A stretch of 64,000 nt of DNA from Pseudoduganella flava (GTDB lineage Bacteria; Pseudomonadota; Gammaproteobacteria; Burkholderiales; Burkholderiaceae_D). How positions within the stretch are numbered: position 1 is the first letter of the stretch; each line of letters opens with the position of its first letter. The stretch spans positions 248,001-312,000 of the forward strand of contig NZ_VLKW01000008.1 of the NCBI RefSeq assembly GCF_007830495.1. The letters are read 5' to 3'. A program made the position numbers and the translations under genes. This document shows, piece after piece, positions 49,604-58,192 of this stretch. The notes below the pieces were generated by a model that was given only the letters and a program-made list of their open reading frames with translations, did no database searches and was not told where the DNA came from.

Positions 49604-50617
49604 ATGACAAACAAGACCACCGAATACGTTGCCATCGCTTCCTACCTGCTGACGGGCGTGTTCCTGCTGCTCGTGCTGAAGCACGGCCTGCTGGGCGCAC
49701 TGTTCGCCGGCCTGTTGATGTACTCGCTGATCCATGCGATCGCGCCGGCGCTGGGGCGCCGCATCAGCGACACGCGGGCGCGGATGATCGCCGCGGCGGC
49801 GATCGGCGCCGTCATCGTCGCGCTGATCGCGCTGCTGACATGGGGCCTGATCGTGCTGTTCCGCATCGATGCGAACAGCCTGACCAATGTATTCGTCCGG
49901 CTGGCGGACATCATCGACACCTCGCGCGACCAGATCCCGCCGTGGATCAGCGAGCACATTCCCGTCAGCGCCGACGGCCTGCGCGAGGCCGTCACCGCGT
50001 GGCTGCGCGAACATGCCGGCGCCGCCCAGGCGTTCGGCGCCGAGGCGGGCAAGACGCTGACGCGGGTACTGCTCGGCATGATCATCGGCCTGATGGCGTC
50101 GCTGCACGACACCAACAAGGACAGCTCGCCGCGCCGCCCGTTCACCGAGGCGCTGGTGCAGCGCGCCCGCCTGCTGGCGCATGCCTTCCGCAACATCGTG
50201 TTTGCCCAGGTATGGATCTCGGCGATCAATACGGCCATCACGGCGATCTTCGTCCTGATCGTGCTGCCGCTGGCGGGCGTCAAGCTGCCGCTGGCGAAGA
50301 CGGTGGTCGCCATCACGTTCCTGGCCGGCCTGCTGCCCGTGATCGGCAACCTGATCTCGAACACGGTGCTGGTAATCGTCAGCCTGTCGCACTCGCTGCA
50401 CGTGGCGGTGGCGGGGCTGGTCTTCATGATTGTCGTGCACAAGCTCGAATACTTCCTGAACGCCCGCATCATCGGCTCGCACATCAACGCCCGTGCCTGG
50501 GAACTGCTGACGGCAATGCTGTTTGCCGAAGCCGTGTTCGGCCTGCCCGGCGTGATCGCGGCGCCCGTCTACTACGCCTACATCAAGGACGAGCTGCGCG
50601 CGCGCGAGCTGATCTGA
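49604..50617 (+). CDS. AI-2E family transporter (putative permease)
   Basis: This 337-residue protein has about seven hydrophobic helices and a central soluble loop (about 90-155). AITFLAGLLPVIGNLISNTVLV, VVHKLEYFLNARIIGSHINARAWEL and EAVFGLPGVIAAPVYYAY near the C-terminus match the AI-2E/PerM family (PF01594). Members were linked to autoinducer-2 export or sodium/proton exchange, but most have no known substrate. The start at 49604 lacks a strong ribosome site. Confidence 0.88.
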   Translation: MTNKTTEYVAIASYLLTGVFLLLVLKHGLLGALFAGLLMYSLIHAIAPALGRRISDTRARMIAAAAIGAVIVALIALLTWGLIVLFRIDANSLTNVFVRLADIIDTSRDQIPPWISEHIPVSADGLREAVTAWLREHAGAAQAFGAEAGKTLTRVLLGMIIGLMASLHDTNKDSSPRRPFTEALVQRARLLAHAFRNIVFAQVWISAINTAITAIFVLIVLPLAGVKLPLAKTVVAITFLAGLLPVIGNLISNTVLVIVSLSHSLHVAVAGLVFMIVVHKLEYFLNARIIGSHINARAWELLTAMLFAEAVFGLPGVIAAPVYYAYIKDELRARELI

Positions 50618-50658
50618 TGCCGCCAGGCGCACCACGAACGAGATAGCGAAAGACCCGA

Positions 50659-52947
50659 TTGACGAAGACGATCCCCATCCGACCCTATGACAAACCGGCC
50701 GGCGGCCTGGGCGCCCTGCACGGCGCCGCGAAGGCGCTGATCGGCAACGGCGCGGCGCTGGCCACGCTGCCCCGGCTGAACCAGCCGCGCGGCGTCGATT
50801 GCCCCGGCTGCGCCTACCCCGATTCGCCGGACAGCAAGTCCGTCGACTTCTGCGAGCAGGGCGCCTGGGCCATCGCGCACGAAGGCGGCAAGCGCCGCGC
50901 CGCACCGGAGTTCTTCGCCGAGCACACTGTCACGGCCCTGCGTGCATGGGACCACGTGACGCTGGAGGGCGCCGGCCGCCTCACCGCGCCGATGTTGTAC
51001 GACCAGGCCACGGACCGGTACCGCGAGATCGGCTGGGAGGCCGCGTTCGCGCTGGCCGGCGCCGAGCTGCGCGCGCTGGGCGACCCGCAACGCGCCGTGT
51101 TCTACACGTCCGGCCGCACCAGCAACGAGGCGGCGTTCCTGTACCAGCTGTTCGCGCGCGCCTACGGCACCAACAACCTGCCCGATTCGTCGAACCTGTG
51201 CCACGAATCGTCCGGCCAGGCGTTGACGATGTCGCTCGGCGTCGGCAAGTCCACCGTCACGCGTGCCGACTTCGCCCACGCCCGGCTGATCATGAGCTTT
51301 GGCCACAACCCCGGCTCGAACCACCCGCGCATGCTGGCCGACCTGCGCGAGGCGAAGCGGCGCGGCTGCCGCATCATCATCTTCAACCCGCTGCGCGAGC
51401 GGGGCCTGGAGGCGTTCGCCGATCCGCAGGCGCCGGCCGAACTGGTGAACGGCGGCACCCGGCTGGCGGACGCGTATTACCAGGTGCGCGTCGGCGGCGA
51501 CCTGGCCGCGATCACCGGCATCGTCAAGGCGGTGCTGGAGCGCGATGCGGCGGACCCGGACTTCATCGCCGCGCACACCGACGGCTTTGGATCCTTCTGC
51601 GCCACCGTCGCCGGCCAGGCATGGCCCGCCATCGAGGCCGCCAGCGGCCTGACGCGCGCCCAGATGGAAGAAGCGGCCAGCTATTACATCGCGTCGCCCG
51701 CCACGATCGCCGCCTGGTGCATGGGGCTGACGCAGAACGAGTTCGCCGTCGAGACAATCCAGATGCTCGTCAACCTGATGCTGTTGCGCGGGAACGTGGG
51801 CAAACCGGGCGCCGGCCTGATGCCGGTGCGGGGGCACTCGAACGTGCAGGGCGACCGCACGGTGGGCATCACGAGCCGGCCGAAGCCCGAGTGGCTGGCG
51901 GGCCTGCGCCGCGTGTTCGGCATCCAGGCGCCCGGCGCGCCCGGCCTCGACGCGGTCGGCACGATCGACGGCCTGCTGGACGGCGTCGTGCAAGCCTTCG
52001 TGGCGCTGGGCGGCAACTTTGCCGTCGCCGCCCCGGATACGCCGCGCGTGCTCGAGGCGTTGTCTCGCACGCGCCTGACGGTGCACGTGGCCACGCGCCT
52101 GAACCGCACGCACCTGTACCCGGGCCGCACCGGCCTGCTGTTGCCGTGCATCGGCCGCACGGAGCTGGACATGCAGCCGGGCGGCGCGCAGTTCGTCAGT
52201 GTCGAGGATACCGCGTCGATGGTGCATGCATCGATGGGCCGCAACCGGCCCGCCAGCCCGTTGCTCCGCTCCGAGCCGTACATCGTCAGCCAGCTGGCGC
52301 GCAACACGCTGCCGGAGAGCGGCATCGATTGGAATATCGACTGGAATGCGCTGGGTACCGACTATGACGCGATCCGCGCGCTGATCGAGCGCGTGGCCGA
52401 CGGCGCCGTCGACGGCTTCGACGACTTCAACGCGAAGATCCGTCACGACAAGGGCTTCCATTTGCCGAACAGCGCCGGCCGGCGCGAGTGGCGCACGGCG
52501 ACGGGCAAGGCACGCTTCATCGCACACGCGCTGCCGGCCGATACGATCATGGCACGCGCCCGGGCCCGTTACGGCAACGGCGTGCTGTGCCTGGCCACGA
52601 TCCGCGCGCACCGGCAGTACAACACGACCGTGTACCGCGACCCGAAAGGGGAGGTGGACCGCTACCGGGGCGTGCACGGCAGCCGCCACGTGCTGTTCGC
52701 CGGCGCCGGCACGTTGGCGCGACTGGGGTTCGCGGACGGCGACATCGTGCGCGTGCGCGCCGCGGCGCCGGACGGCATCGAGCGCCACGTGGACGGCATC
52801 CGCCTCGTCGCGATCGACTACGGCCACGACGACGTGTTCGGCTATTTCCCCGAGCTGACGCCGCTGCTGTCGCCGCTGCTCGTCGCGCGCGGCGCCAACA
52901 CGCCCGCGTTCAAGCAGATTCCCGTGCTGCTGGAACGGGCCGGCTGA
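50659..52947 (+). CDS. FdhF/YdeP family molybdopterin oxidoreductase
   Basis: This 762-residue protein resembles the alpha subunit of formate dehydrogenases and is of the YdeP type. Near the N-terminus is RGVDCPGCAYPD with FCEQGAWA (iron-sulfur ligands). The Mo-bis-MGD fold carries VFYTSGRTSNEAAFLYQ, LPDSSNLCHESSGQAL (active-site CHE), FGHNPGSNHPRML, GNVGKPGAGLMPVRGHSNVQG and a C-terminal YRGVHGSRHVLF. YdeP-like proteins lack the electron-transfer subunits of true formate dehydrogenases; the substrate is unknown though acid resistance is reported for E. coli YdeP. The start is TTG 50659, because the frame upstream stops at 50644. Confidence 0.9.
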   Translation: MTKTIPIRPYDKPAGGLGALHGAAKALIGNGAALATLPRLNQPRGVDCPGCAYPDSPDSKSVDFCEQGAWAIAHEGGKRRAAPEFFAEHTVTALRAWDHVTLEGAGRLTAPMLYDQATDRYREIGWEAAFALAGAELRALGDPQRAVFYTSGRTSNEAAFLYQLFARAYGTNNLPDSSNLCHESSGQALTMSLGVGKSTVTRADFAHARLIMSFGHNPGSNHPRMLADLREAKRRGCRIIIFNPLRERGLEAFADPQAPAELVNGGTRLADAYYQVRVGGDLAAITGIVKAVLERDAADPDFIAAHTDGFGSFCATVAGQAWPAIEAASGLTRAQMEEAASYYIASPATIAAWCMGLTQNEFAVETIQMLVNLMLLRGNVGKPGAGLMPVRGHSNVQGDRTVGITSRPKPEWLAGLRRVFGIQAPGAPGLDAVGTIDGLLDGVVQAFVALGGNFAVAAPDTPRVLEALSRTRLTVHVATRLNRTHLYPGRTGLLLPCIGRTELDMQPGGAQFVSVEDTASMVHASMGRNRPASPLLRSEPYIVSQLARNTLPESGIDWNIDWNALGTDYDAIRALIERVADGAVDGFDDFNAKIRHDKGFHLPNSAGRREWRTATGKARFIAHALPADTIMARARARYGNGVLCLATIRAHRQYNTTVYRDPKGEVDRYRGVHGSRHVLFAGAGTLARLGFADGDIVRVRAAAPDGIERHVDGIRLVAIDYGHDDVFGYFPELTPLLSPLLVARGANTPAFKQIPVLLERAG

Positions 52948-52950
52948 CGC

Positions 52951-53322
52951 TCACCACGGCAGCGGGATCGGGTTGCCGTCGGCATCCATCACGGGCACCG
53001 GCGATGCGGACAGGATGCCGTACAGCGTCAGCGCCGCGTCACCCGTGTTGACGATCTGGTGCAGCTCGTTCGGCGCGCACAGCAGCACCGTGCCGGGCCC
53101 GCACGGCACCTCGCGGCCCGCGTGGCGCATCACGCCGTGCCCGCCGGTGAACACGATCACTTCCTCGCAATCGTGACGGTGCAGCGGCGTGGCGGTGCCC
53201 TGCGCCAGCGCCTGCTGCCAGACTTCGAACGAAGCGATGCCCGCGGCGCGGTTCGCCAGCGTCCGGTGTTCGATGCCCGGCAGCGCGACCGGCGCGATGG
53301 TGTCGATGTGGCGTACTTGCAT
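52951..53322 (-). CDS. Cupin domain protein
   Basis: This 123-residue single-domain cupin has motif 1 as TPLHRHDCEEVIVFTGGHG, with metal-binding HxH and Glu, and motif 2 as PCGPGTVLLCAPNELHQIVN, with the final His. The small RmlC-like barrel is otherwise featureless and the substrate is unknown. GGAGG precedes ATG 53322, so the longer open frame reaching 53784 is not used. It ends 3 bp after the convergent FdhF-like gene. Confidence 0.88.
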   Translation of the reverse strand: MQVRHIDTIAPVALPGIEHRTLANRAAGIASFEVWQQALAQGTATPLHRHDCEEVIVFTGGHGVMRHAGREVPCGPGTVLLCAPNELHQIVNTGDAALTLYGILSASPVPVMDADGNPIPLPW

Positions 53323-53654
53323 GGTCGTCCTCCTTCTTGTCGACATCCCATGGTAGTCCCGTGGAGGTCGGACGAGCACGCCGTCGTGCGAGAAAATCTT
53401 CTGTCGGCACTTGCGTCGAGTTTGTTCCAAGCGTTCGCGCAGCGCTGCCGTGCATGGCGGGCAGGAAGGAGACACGCGTGCCGGTACGTGGACGCCGCTG
53501 GTTCGGCCGCGTGGAGACATTGCGGATCGCACGCGCCCAAAGCCCCCCGTCATGCGATCGCCGAAGCGCCACGCCCCGCACGGCCGCATGGGGCCGCGAT
53601 CGCATCGCGCACCGCGGCGGGCTGGCGGCAATTCGGGAAAGGCCGCCGGCCCGG
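53323..53654. other. Upstream region of cupin gene with outer inverted-repeat arm
   Basis: This 332-bp gap holds no supported gene. It contains one arm (about 53400-53516) of the inverted duplication described below; the rest (53517-53654) shows no recognisable signal. Confidence 0.5.
53420..53516 (-). repeat. Inverted duplication, outer arm of copy A
   Basis: This segment matches, in inverted orientation, 54658-54754. The best part is GTGCATGGCGGGCAGGAAGG plus AGACACGCGTG at 53450-53480, with 30 of 31 bases identical to its partner. Further matches (TTGTTNCAAGCG, CGGCCGCGTGGA) sit at identical spacing (28 and 23 bases). It is read as the end of element copy A, whose inner part is at 54090-54184. 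Confidence 0.75.
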
Positions 53655-54008
53655 TCATCCAGAGCCGGTGCGAATGTGATCGGGCGAAGCGTGACGATCT
53701 CCACCGCGGTGCGGTCGCACCCGGCAGTCGTCGGCGCGCACCCAGCGCTCGTTGCCGGGAAAGCGCAGCCAGACGAAGCGCCATACATTGCGCCCCTTCG
53801 CACGCTGGTTGGCAAATTGCGATGGCGTCAGCGCAGCGCCGTCCCGCCGCAGCGCCAGGCGCTCATTCTCGACAGCCAGCCATCGTTTTACCAGTTCGGT
53901 TACGAACAGCTCAGGCTTCACACCCGGCCGGTTGTCCATCAAATAGAATTCCAGCGCCATGAACTCAGCGAGGGGAAGATTCACCGGTTTCGTTGGTATG
54001 TATTCCAT
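53655..54008 (-). CDS. Hypothetical protein inside the inverted element
   Basis: This possible 117-residue protein begins MEYIPTKPVNLPLAEFMALE and has FVTELVKRWLAVENERLALR and NVWRFVWLRFPGNERWVRAD. GGAG lies upstream of ATG 54008. The C-terminal 20 residues (HRGGDRHASP...) look low-complexity and may be frame run-off. The frame continues upstream without a stop to about 54419, and the upstream part is similar at protein level to the partner copy, so the real protein may be longer with a non-ATG start, or decayed. No family recognised. Confidence 0.4.
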   Translation of the reverse strand: MEYIPTKPVNLPLAEFMALEFYLMDNRPGVKPELFVTELVKRWLAVENERLALRRDGAALTPSQFANQRAKGRNVWRFVWLRFPGNERWVRADDCRVRPHRGGDRHASPDHIRTGSG

Positions 54009-54089
54009 AGTCGGCTCCGATTTAAACGATCTAATACATTGGACCGGGACTCTGGAATAAGGTTGGTTTAGATTCTCCTGAATTAGAAA

Positions 54090-54184
54090 TAGATCAAATA
54101 AGGTCGAGACGATATTTTTATAGTGCGAATCAGGCGCTTCGTCCTTAAGAATAGAGCGGACCAGACTCGTTCGGCTTGTATTGG
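54090..54184 (-). repeat. Inverted duplication, inner arm of copy A
   Basis: This 95-base segment is alignable gaplessly with 54426-54520 in the opposite orientation; the best-conserved block is CTATAAAAA. In frame it reads ...SLVRSILKDEAPDSHYKN... . Downstream in copy A follows the 117-residue frame. Confidence 0.65.
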
Positions 54185-54425
54185 CATCGTTTAGATTTTC
54201 GCACTTCTGGACGCCCTCCCTCCTCTGAAGAGGTGAGGGGCGTCGAGTTGGTACGTTGAGCGGCGCCGGCTTCGAGGTGCGGGATATTCCCGGCGATATG
54301 CTCGAGCGATTGGCGGATTTGTTCCGTGGTCGTGCGCTCCCACCGGCATGCTGTTCGCGCGCTACTCCGCCCACGATTTCACCAGCCCGTGGGGTACCCG
54401 CCGGCGCTTCAATGTCCAAATCGCT

Positions 54426-54520
54426 CCAATATGGCCCAGGAGAGTCTAATCCACTCTACCGTGCGGAATGACGCGCCTAATGAGGTCTATAAAAAACCGG
54501 TATTGATCTGCTTCGATCTA
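54426..54520 (+). repeat. Inverted duplication, inner arm of copy B
   Basis: Partner of 54090-54184. In frame it reads ...SLIHSTVRNDAPNEVYKK... . After GATCTA, copy B is two codons shorter (an in-frame 6-base gap) and the similarity continues through IQ, L, QP and SF, as expected for once-coding sequence. Confidence 0.65.
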
Positions 54521-54657
54521 ATTCAAAAGCGAAAAAGTCTAAAACAGCCGCAGCTTCAGCACACGGTCGTGAGTTTTAGATGGGTTTGGAGTGGATGCAT
54601 CGCGATATTTCGCTGGCCAGCGCGCGGCGGCATGCCACCGCATGCAGTCGGGGCTGC

Positions 54658-54754
54658 TTCCACGCGGCCGCACAAGCAGTGTTCAGCCACCGTCACGCGT
54701 GTCTCCTTCCTGCCAGCCATGCACGTTGGCGCGCCCCAGGCGCTTGCAACAATC
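54658..54754 (+). repeat. Inverted duplication, outer arm of copy B
   Basis: Partner of 53420-53516; CACGCGTGTCTCCTTCCTGC and CAGCCATGCAC at 54694-54724 are the reverse complement of the copy A arm with one mismatch in 31. Only 137 bp separate it from the inner arm, against about 570 bp in copy A. Confidence 0.75.
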
Positions 54755-54782
54755 GTGGACGGTGCCGGCATTAGAAAGAAAT

Positions 54783-54806
54783 GGCGCTGTTCGCGCGAAC
54801 AGCGCC
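54783..54806 (-). terminator. Intrinsic terminator of the DUF4214 gene
   Basis: This is a 24-bp perfect palindrome, GGCGCTGTTCG-CG-CGAACAGCGCC. On the minus strand it is followed by ATTTCTTTCT, a moderate U-tract. It lies 72 bp beyond the stop of the Ig-like/DUF4214 gene, the right place to end that transcript. Confidence 0.7.
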
Positions 54807-54878
54807 AGATAAACGCGACCACCCGCGCCAGCGGTCGCGCCCCCGCATCACCGGCCGCGCTTCACCGGCAGGTCTGCC

Positions 54879-57389
54879 TTACAGGCTGAAATCCCAATCG
54901 GCCGCCGCCGGCTGGTGACCGATCATCTCGACCGACATCACGAACCCGCCGGCCACCTGTTCCATGCTCGCGCCGCCCGCCAGCTTGGCTTGCCAGAACG
55001 CGTAGCCCGCGGCGTCCGGCGCACGGCCGAGCAAGGCCTGGTACAGCAGTGCGATGTCGTGCGCGGCGTCGCCCGTCAGGCCGTCGTGGCCGGCACGGTA
55101 TTCGGCGGAGTCGAGCATGCCCAGCGCCAGCGCGCCCCAGCTCTCGCCGGCCGCGTGGCGATCCGCCCAGAACGTGAAGCCGGCCAGGTCCGCCTGGCGC
55201 CCCAGCACCGTCTCGTACAGGCCGGCGACCGCCGCGCCGGTGCTGTCGGCACCGACCTGCACGGTGGCGTCGGCAAATTGCAGCTGCTCGACGTTGACCA
55301 CCTGCGCCAGCGCCTGCGGGGCGGCCTTGGCGGACACCAGCACATAGCCGTTGTGGAACGCCAGGTCGTAGTCGGCACGCGCGCCCGTAAAGACGGCCGT
55401 GTCGTTACCGGCGCCACCGTGTAGCGTGACCGTGCCCGACCCGGACGTGGCTGCCGGCATGGCGAGGCGCAGCGTATCGTCGCCGCCGCCGGCCAGCACC
55501 TGCGTCGCATCGCCGGCGTAGGCCGTCAGGTCCTGGTGCGCCTGGTCGCCGGCCAGCACGCCGCCGCCGTGCAAGGCGACGGTGGCCGTGCCCAGCACGC
55601 CGGTGAAACCCGTGCCGGTCAACGCGAGCGAGCTGTCCGCCGTGATGTACCGGGCGTCGATGATGGCGGCGAACGGCGTCGATGCGCCGATCGCGAGCGT
55701 GCCGGCAGGGTGCGCGGCGGCGACCGGTGCGAGCGACGCCAGCTGCACCGTCTGCGCGCTCACCCCGGCGAGGAACTGCTCGGCGGCGTGCGTGAAGTGC
55801 GCCTGGTCGGCGGCAGCGACGACGGAGCCGGTCACGAAGGCGGCGGCGTGAGCCAGGTTCCCCTGGGCGCTGGAAGCCGTCAGGCCGTAACCGGCCGGCA
55901 GGTGCGCGACGAGGCTGGTGCCGGCCAGCGGGATGTCGACGATGCCGTCCGTGCCGCCCATGCCGGTGCCGGCGACGGGCATCTCGATGCGGGTGGCCAG
56001 CAAGCCGCCGGGCAGCACGGTCGTGGTGGTGGTGACCGGCGCGCCGTCGACCAGCGTGACGTCGTCGTCGTCGCTGTCCTGCGGCGGCGGTGGCGGGGGT
56101 GGCGGCAGGGCGACGGTCAGCTGGAACGCTGCGCTTGCCGGCGACGCGTTGCCCGCTGTATCGGCCTGGAGCGCCATCAGCATGTGGGCGCCGTCGGCGA
56201 GGTGGGCCGTGTAGCTCCACTTGCCATCGGTGCCGACCTTGGCGGTGCCGAGCGCCACGAGACCATCGTACAGCGTGACGGTCGCGTCGATCGCGCCCGT
56301 TCCTTCGATCACCTGGGTGGCACTGGCCGTGATGCCGTCGCCGACGGTGCCCGTGTCGCTGGCCGCGGCCAGCGTCGGCGTGCCCGGCGCGGCCGGCGCC
56401 ACCGTGTCCACCCACAGGACCGGCGTGACGCCCGTGCCGCCGGCGTTGCCGGCCTTGTCGGCATAGGCGCCGCCGCTGACGGTGATGGTGGCCAGATCTT
56501 CCAGGCCGGCCTGCGGTGTGAAGGTGGCCGTGTAGCTGGTGCCGCTGCCCGTCAGCGGGCCCAGCGAGCCGCCATGGACCGTGATGTCGCCCGCCGAGAA
56601 CGTGCCGTCCGGGTCGTCGCTCAACGTGAACGTGATCGTCGACGTCGTACCCGCTTTCAAGCTCGCCTTGTCGCTCGAGATCGACATGGTCGGCCCCTGC
56701 GTGTCGATCGTTACCGTGGTGGCGGGCGAGCGGGGACTCTCGTTGCCGGCCGTGTCCGTCACCGTGGCCGTGATCTGATGGGCACCGTCGGCCAGCGTGC
56801 CGGCCACGATCGTCCATGACCCGGCGTCGTCGGCGTCATCGGTGCCCAGCACCGTGCCGTTCGTGTCGTACAGCGTCACCCTGGCGAACGGCTGGGCGCC
56901 GCTGCCGCGGAAGGTCGGCGCATTGTCGTTGGTCAGGTTATCGGTGGAGGACACGCCATGGTCGCTGGCGGCAATCAGGTCCGGCGCGGACGGCGCCGCG
57001 GGCACGTCGCCATCGATGATGATCGCCTCGTTCGCGCCCAGCGAGCCGGCGGTGCCGGGCTGCGGCAAGGTCAGGATCGCGTCGGTGCCACCGGCAACCG
57101 AACGGATCGTCGCGCCGGCGAGCGTCAGTGCCGCGGAGCTCAGATAGTCAAGGTCGGCGCTGCTGTCGCCGGCCTGCACCGTGTAGGTGAAGTTCAGCGT
57201 CGTGCTGCCGCTGCCGTCCACGTACGTGGCAAGGCGGTCGGTAGGTCCCGTTTCCAGCTGCAGGGCCGGCGTGCCGCCGGCGACGACGACGGCCTCGTTG
57301 AACGTGATCGACAGGTGGATGGTCTTGCCGATGCCGTAGAAGCCGTTGTCGGTGGACGAGACCGAAGCGATGGTTGGAGCGGATGCCAT
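54879..57389 (-). CDS. Large Ig-like repeat protein with C-terminal DUF4214 domains
   Basis: This 836-residue protein has no N-terminal signal. The N-terminal SwmB/Big-type segment (ASAPTIASVSSTDNGFYGIG) is followed by Ig-like repeats (DGAHQITATVTDTAGNESP, DGAHMLMALQADTAGNASP). A Pro-rich hinge (PPPPPPPP) and an acidic DSDDDD lead to a mixed region with an RTX-like nonapeptide (LHGGAGNDTAVF). Two DUF4214 units close the protein (AGLYETVLGRQADLAGFTFW and ALLYQALLGRAPDAAGYAFW). Such proteins are usually type I secretion substrates or surface adhesins; no secretion genes are in the window. GAGGAA precedes the start. Confidence 0.88.
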   Translation of the reverse strand: MASAPTIASVSSTDNGFYGIGKTIHLSITFNEAVVVAGGTPALQLETGPTDRLATYVDGSGSTTLNFTYTVQAGDSSADLDYLSSAALTLAGATIRSVAGGTDAILTLPQPGTAGSLGANEAIIIDGDVPAAPSAPDLIAASDHGVSSTDNLTNDNAPTFRGSGAQPFARVTLYDTNGTVLGTDDADDAGSWTIVAGTLADGAHQITATVTDTAGNESPRSPATTVTIDTQGPTMSISSDKASLKAGTTSTITFTLSDDPDGTFSAGDITVHGGSLGPLTGSGTSYTATFTPQAGLEDLATITVSGGAYADKAGNAGGTGVTPVLWVDTVAPAAPGTPTLAAASDTGTVGDGITASATQVIEGTGAIDATVTLYDGLVALGTAKVGTDGKWSYTAHLADGAHMLMALQADTAGNASPASAAFQLTVALPPPPPPPPQDSDDDDVTLVDGAPVTTTTTVLPGGLLATRIEMPVAGTGMGGTDGIVDIPLAGTSLVAHLPAGYGLTASSAQGNLAHAAAFVTGSVVAAADQAHFTHAAEQFLAGVSAQTVQLASLAPVAAAHPAGTLAIGASTPFAAIIDARYITADSSLALTGTGFTGVLGTATVALHGGGVLAGDQAHQDLTAYAGDATQVLAGGGDDTLRLAMPAATSGSGTVTLHGGAGNDTAVFTGARADYDLAFHNGYVLVSAKAAPQALAQVVNVEQLQFADATVQVGADSTGAAVAGLYETVLGRQADLAGFTFWADRHAAGESWGALALGMLDSAEYRAGHDGLTGDAAHDIALLYQALLGRAPDAAGYAFWQAKLAGGASMEQVAGGFVMSVEMIGHQPAAADWDFSL

Positions 57390-57488
57390 GTGGGTTCCTC
57401 GTGCGCCGGCAGGGCGCGGCAAATAATGCTGATCAGAAAGACAGCATCATGCACGAAGATTATCCGCTAGGCAATAATTTCAGATGGC

Positions 57489-57977
57489 TCATGTCAGCCG
57501 GCGCTCGCGCCGCGCGGCGAACGATTTCTCGAAGAACGCACCCAGCATCTGCTCGAGCCGTTCCGGCGTCAGCTGGTTGCAGGCGATCGTGCCGCCTTCC
57601 TTGCCGGAACCGTCGCGGGCATGGCGGTCGAACACGCTTTCCCATTCCAGCAGGCAGCTGCTCTCGATCGCGGTGAAGGTCAGGGTGCACGCATCGCGAC
57701 CCGCATGGGCGGCCAGCCGGTTCTTGTCCGGCACGAAGGTCAGGCGCACGAAGTCGCTCCAGCCGTCGTTGCCTTCCTCGATCTTGCCGTCGTAGTCATG
57801 CTCGTACATCTGCTTGCGCATCGCGGCGAACTGCGGGCGGATGACGTTTTCCAGCGTGAGCCGGTACTGTTCGCGAAAGTCGAGCCGGGCCTGGCGCGCG
57901 GCCTGTTCCTGCGCGGCCTGCTGGGCGGCGGCAAGGTCCGCCTCGTGCTTGATCGCGGCTTTGGTAAAAATGGACAT
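57489..57977 (-). CDS. Protein of unknown function
   Basis: This 162-residue soluble protein starts MSIFTKAAIKHEADLAAAQQ, with an Ala/Gln-rich helix (about 10-35) that may form a coiled coil, then FREQYRLTLENVIRPQFAAM, the strands FVRLTFVPDKNRLA, ACTLTFTAIESSCLLEWESV, and a helix LTPERLEQMLGAFFEKSFA. No family recognised; it looks like a complete globular protein. The start at 57977 was chosen because residues upstream in the frame are unlike a protein. It is divergent from the chemotaxis receptor 215 bp away. Confidence 0.7.
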   Translation of the reverse strand: MSIFTKAAIKHEADLAAAQQAAQEQAARQARLDFREQYRLTLENVIRPQFAAMRKQMYEHDYDGKIEEGNDGWSDFVRLTFVPDKNRLAAHAGRDACTLTFTAIESSCLLEWESVFDRHARDGSGKEGGTIACNQLTPERLEQMLGAFFEKSFAARRERRLT

Positions 57978-58192
57978 CTGTGGCGTGGACTGAAAAACAT
58001 CAGTGTACACAAAGTGCAAGACAGCGTTGCACGGACGCGCCACCTGCCGCCGTCGAAGTGTGAAAATCTGTGAGATTTCAAAAAGCCGGTGGTAGCATTG
58101 GCTTACGGCATTTTTGCTTGCCATCTCTCGGCCCCCAACCCCGTCCGAACGCCGCGGCCCCTCCGGCCGCCCGCTTTTTATCTTTCGATCCC

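Larger units (their letters stand above)
54009..54878. other. AT-richer, gene-poor island of two inverted, diverged copies
   Basis: These 870 bp contain no gene I can support. The middle is markedly lower in GC than the rest of the window. The two copies of one element face away from each other: inner segments 54090-54184 (minus) and 54426-54520 (plus) align without gaps over 95 bases, about 60 identical by hand count, and both translate in register (SLV/SLI, APD/APN, YKN/YKK, FDL/FDL). Copy B then continues to its outer arm at 54658-54754 but lacks about 440 bp present in copy A. Confidence 0.6.

Noticed and set aside
53323..53784. Longer cupin protein starting upstream of 53322
   Set aside because: GGAGG directly precedes 53322 and the added sequence is Arg/Pro-rich and overlaps the inverted-repeat arm.
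54326..54889. A 187-codon plus-strand gene in copy B of the island
   Set aside because: No ribosome site, the frame runs through the outer arm and into the terminator, and only its middle part has coding-like similarity; treated as remnant.
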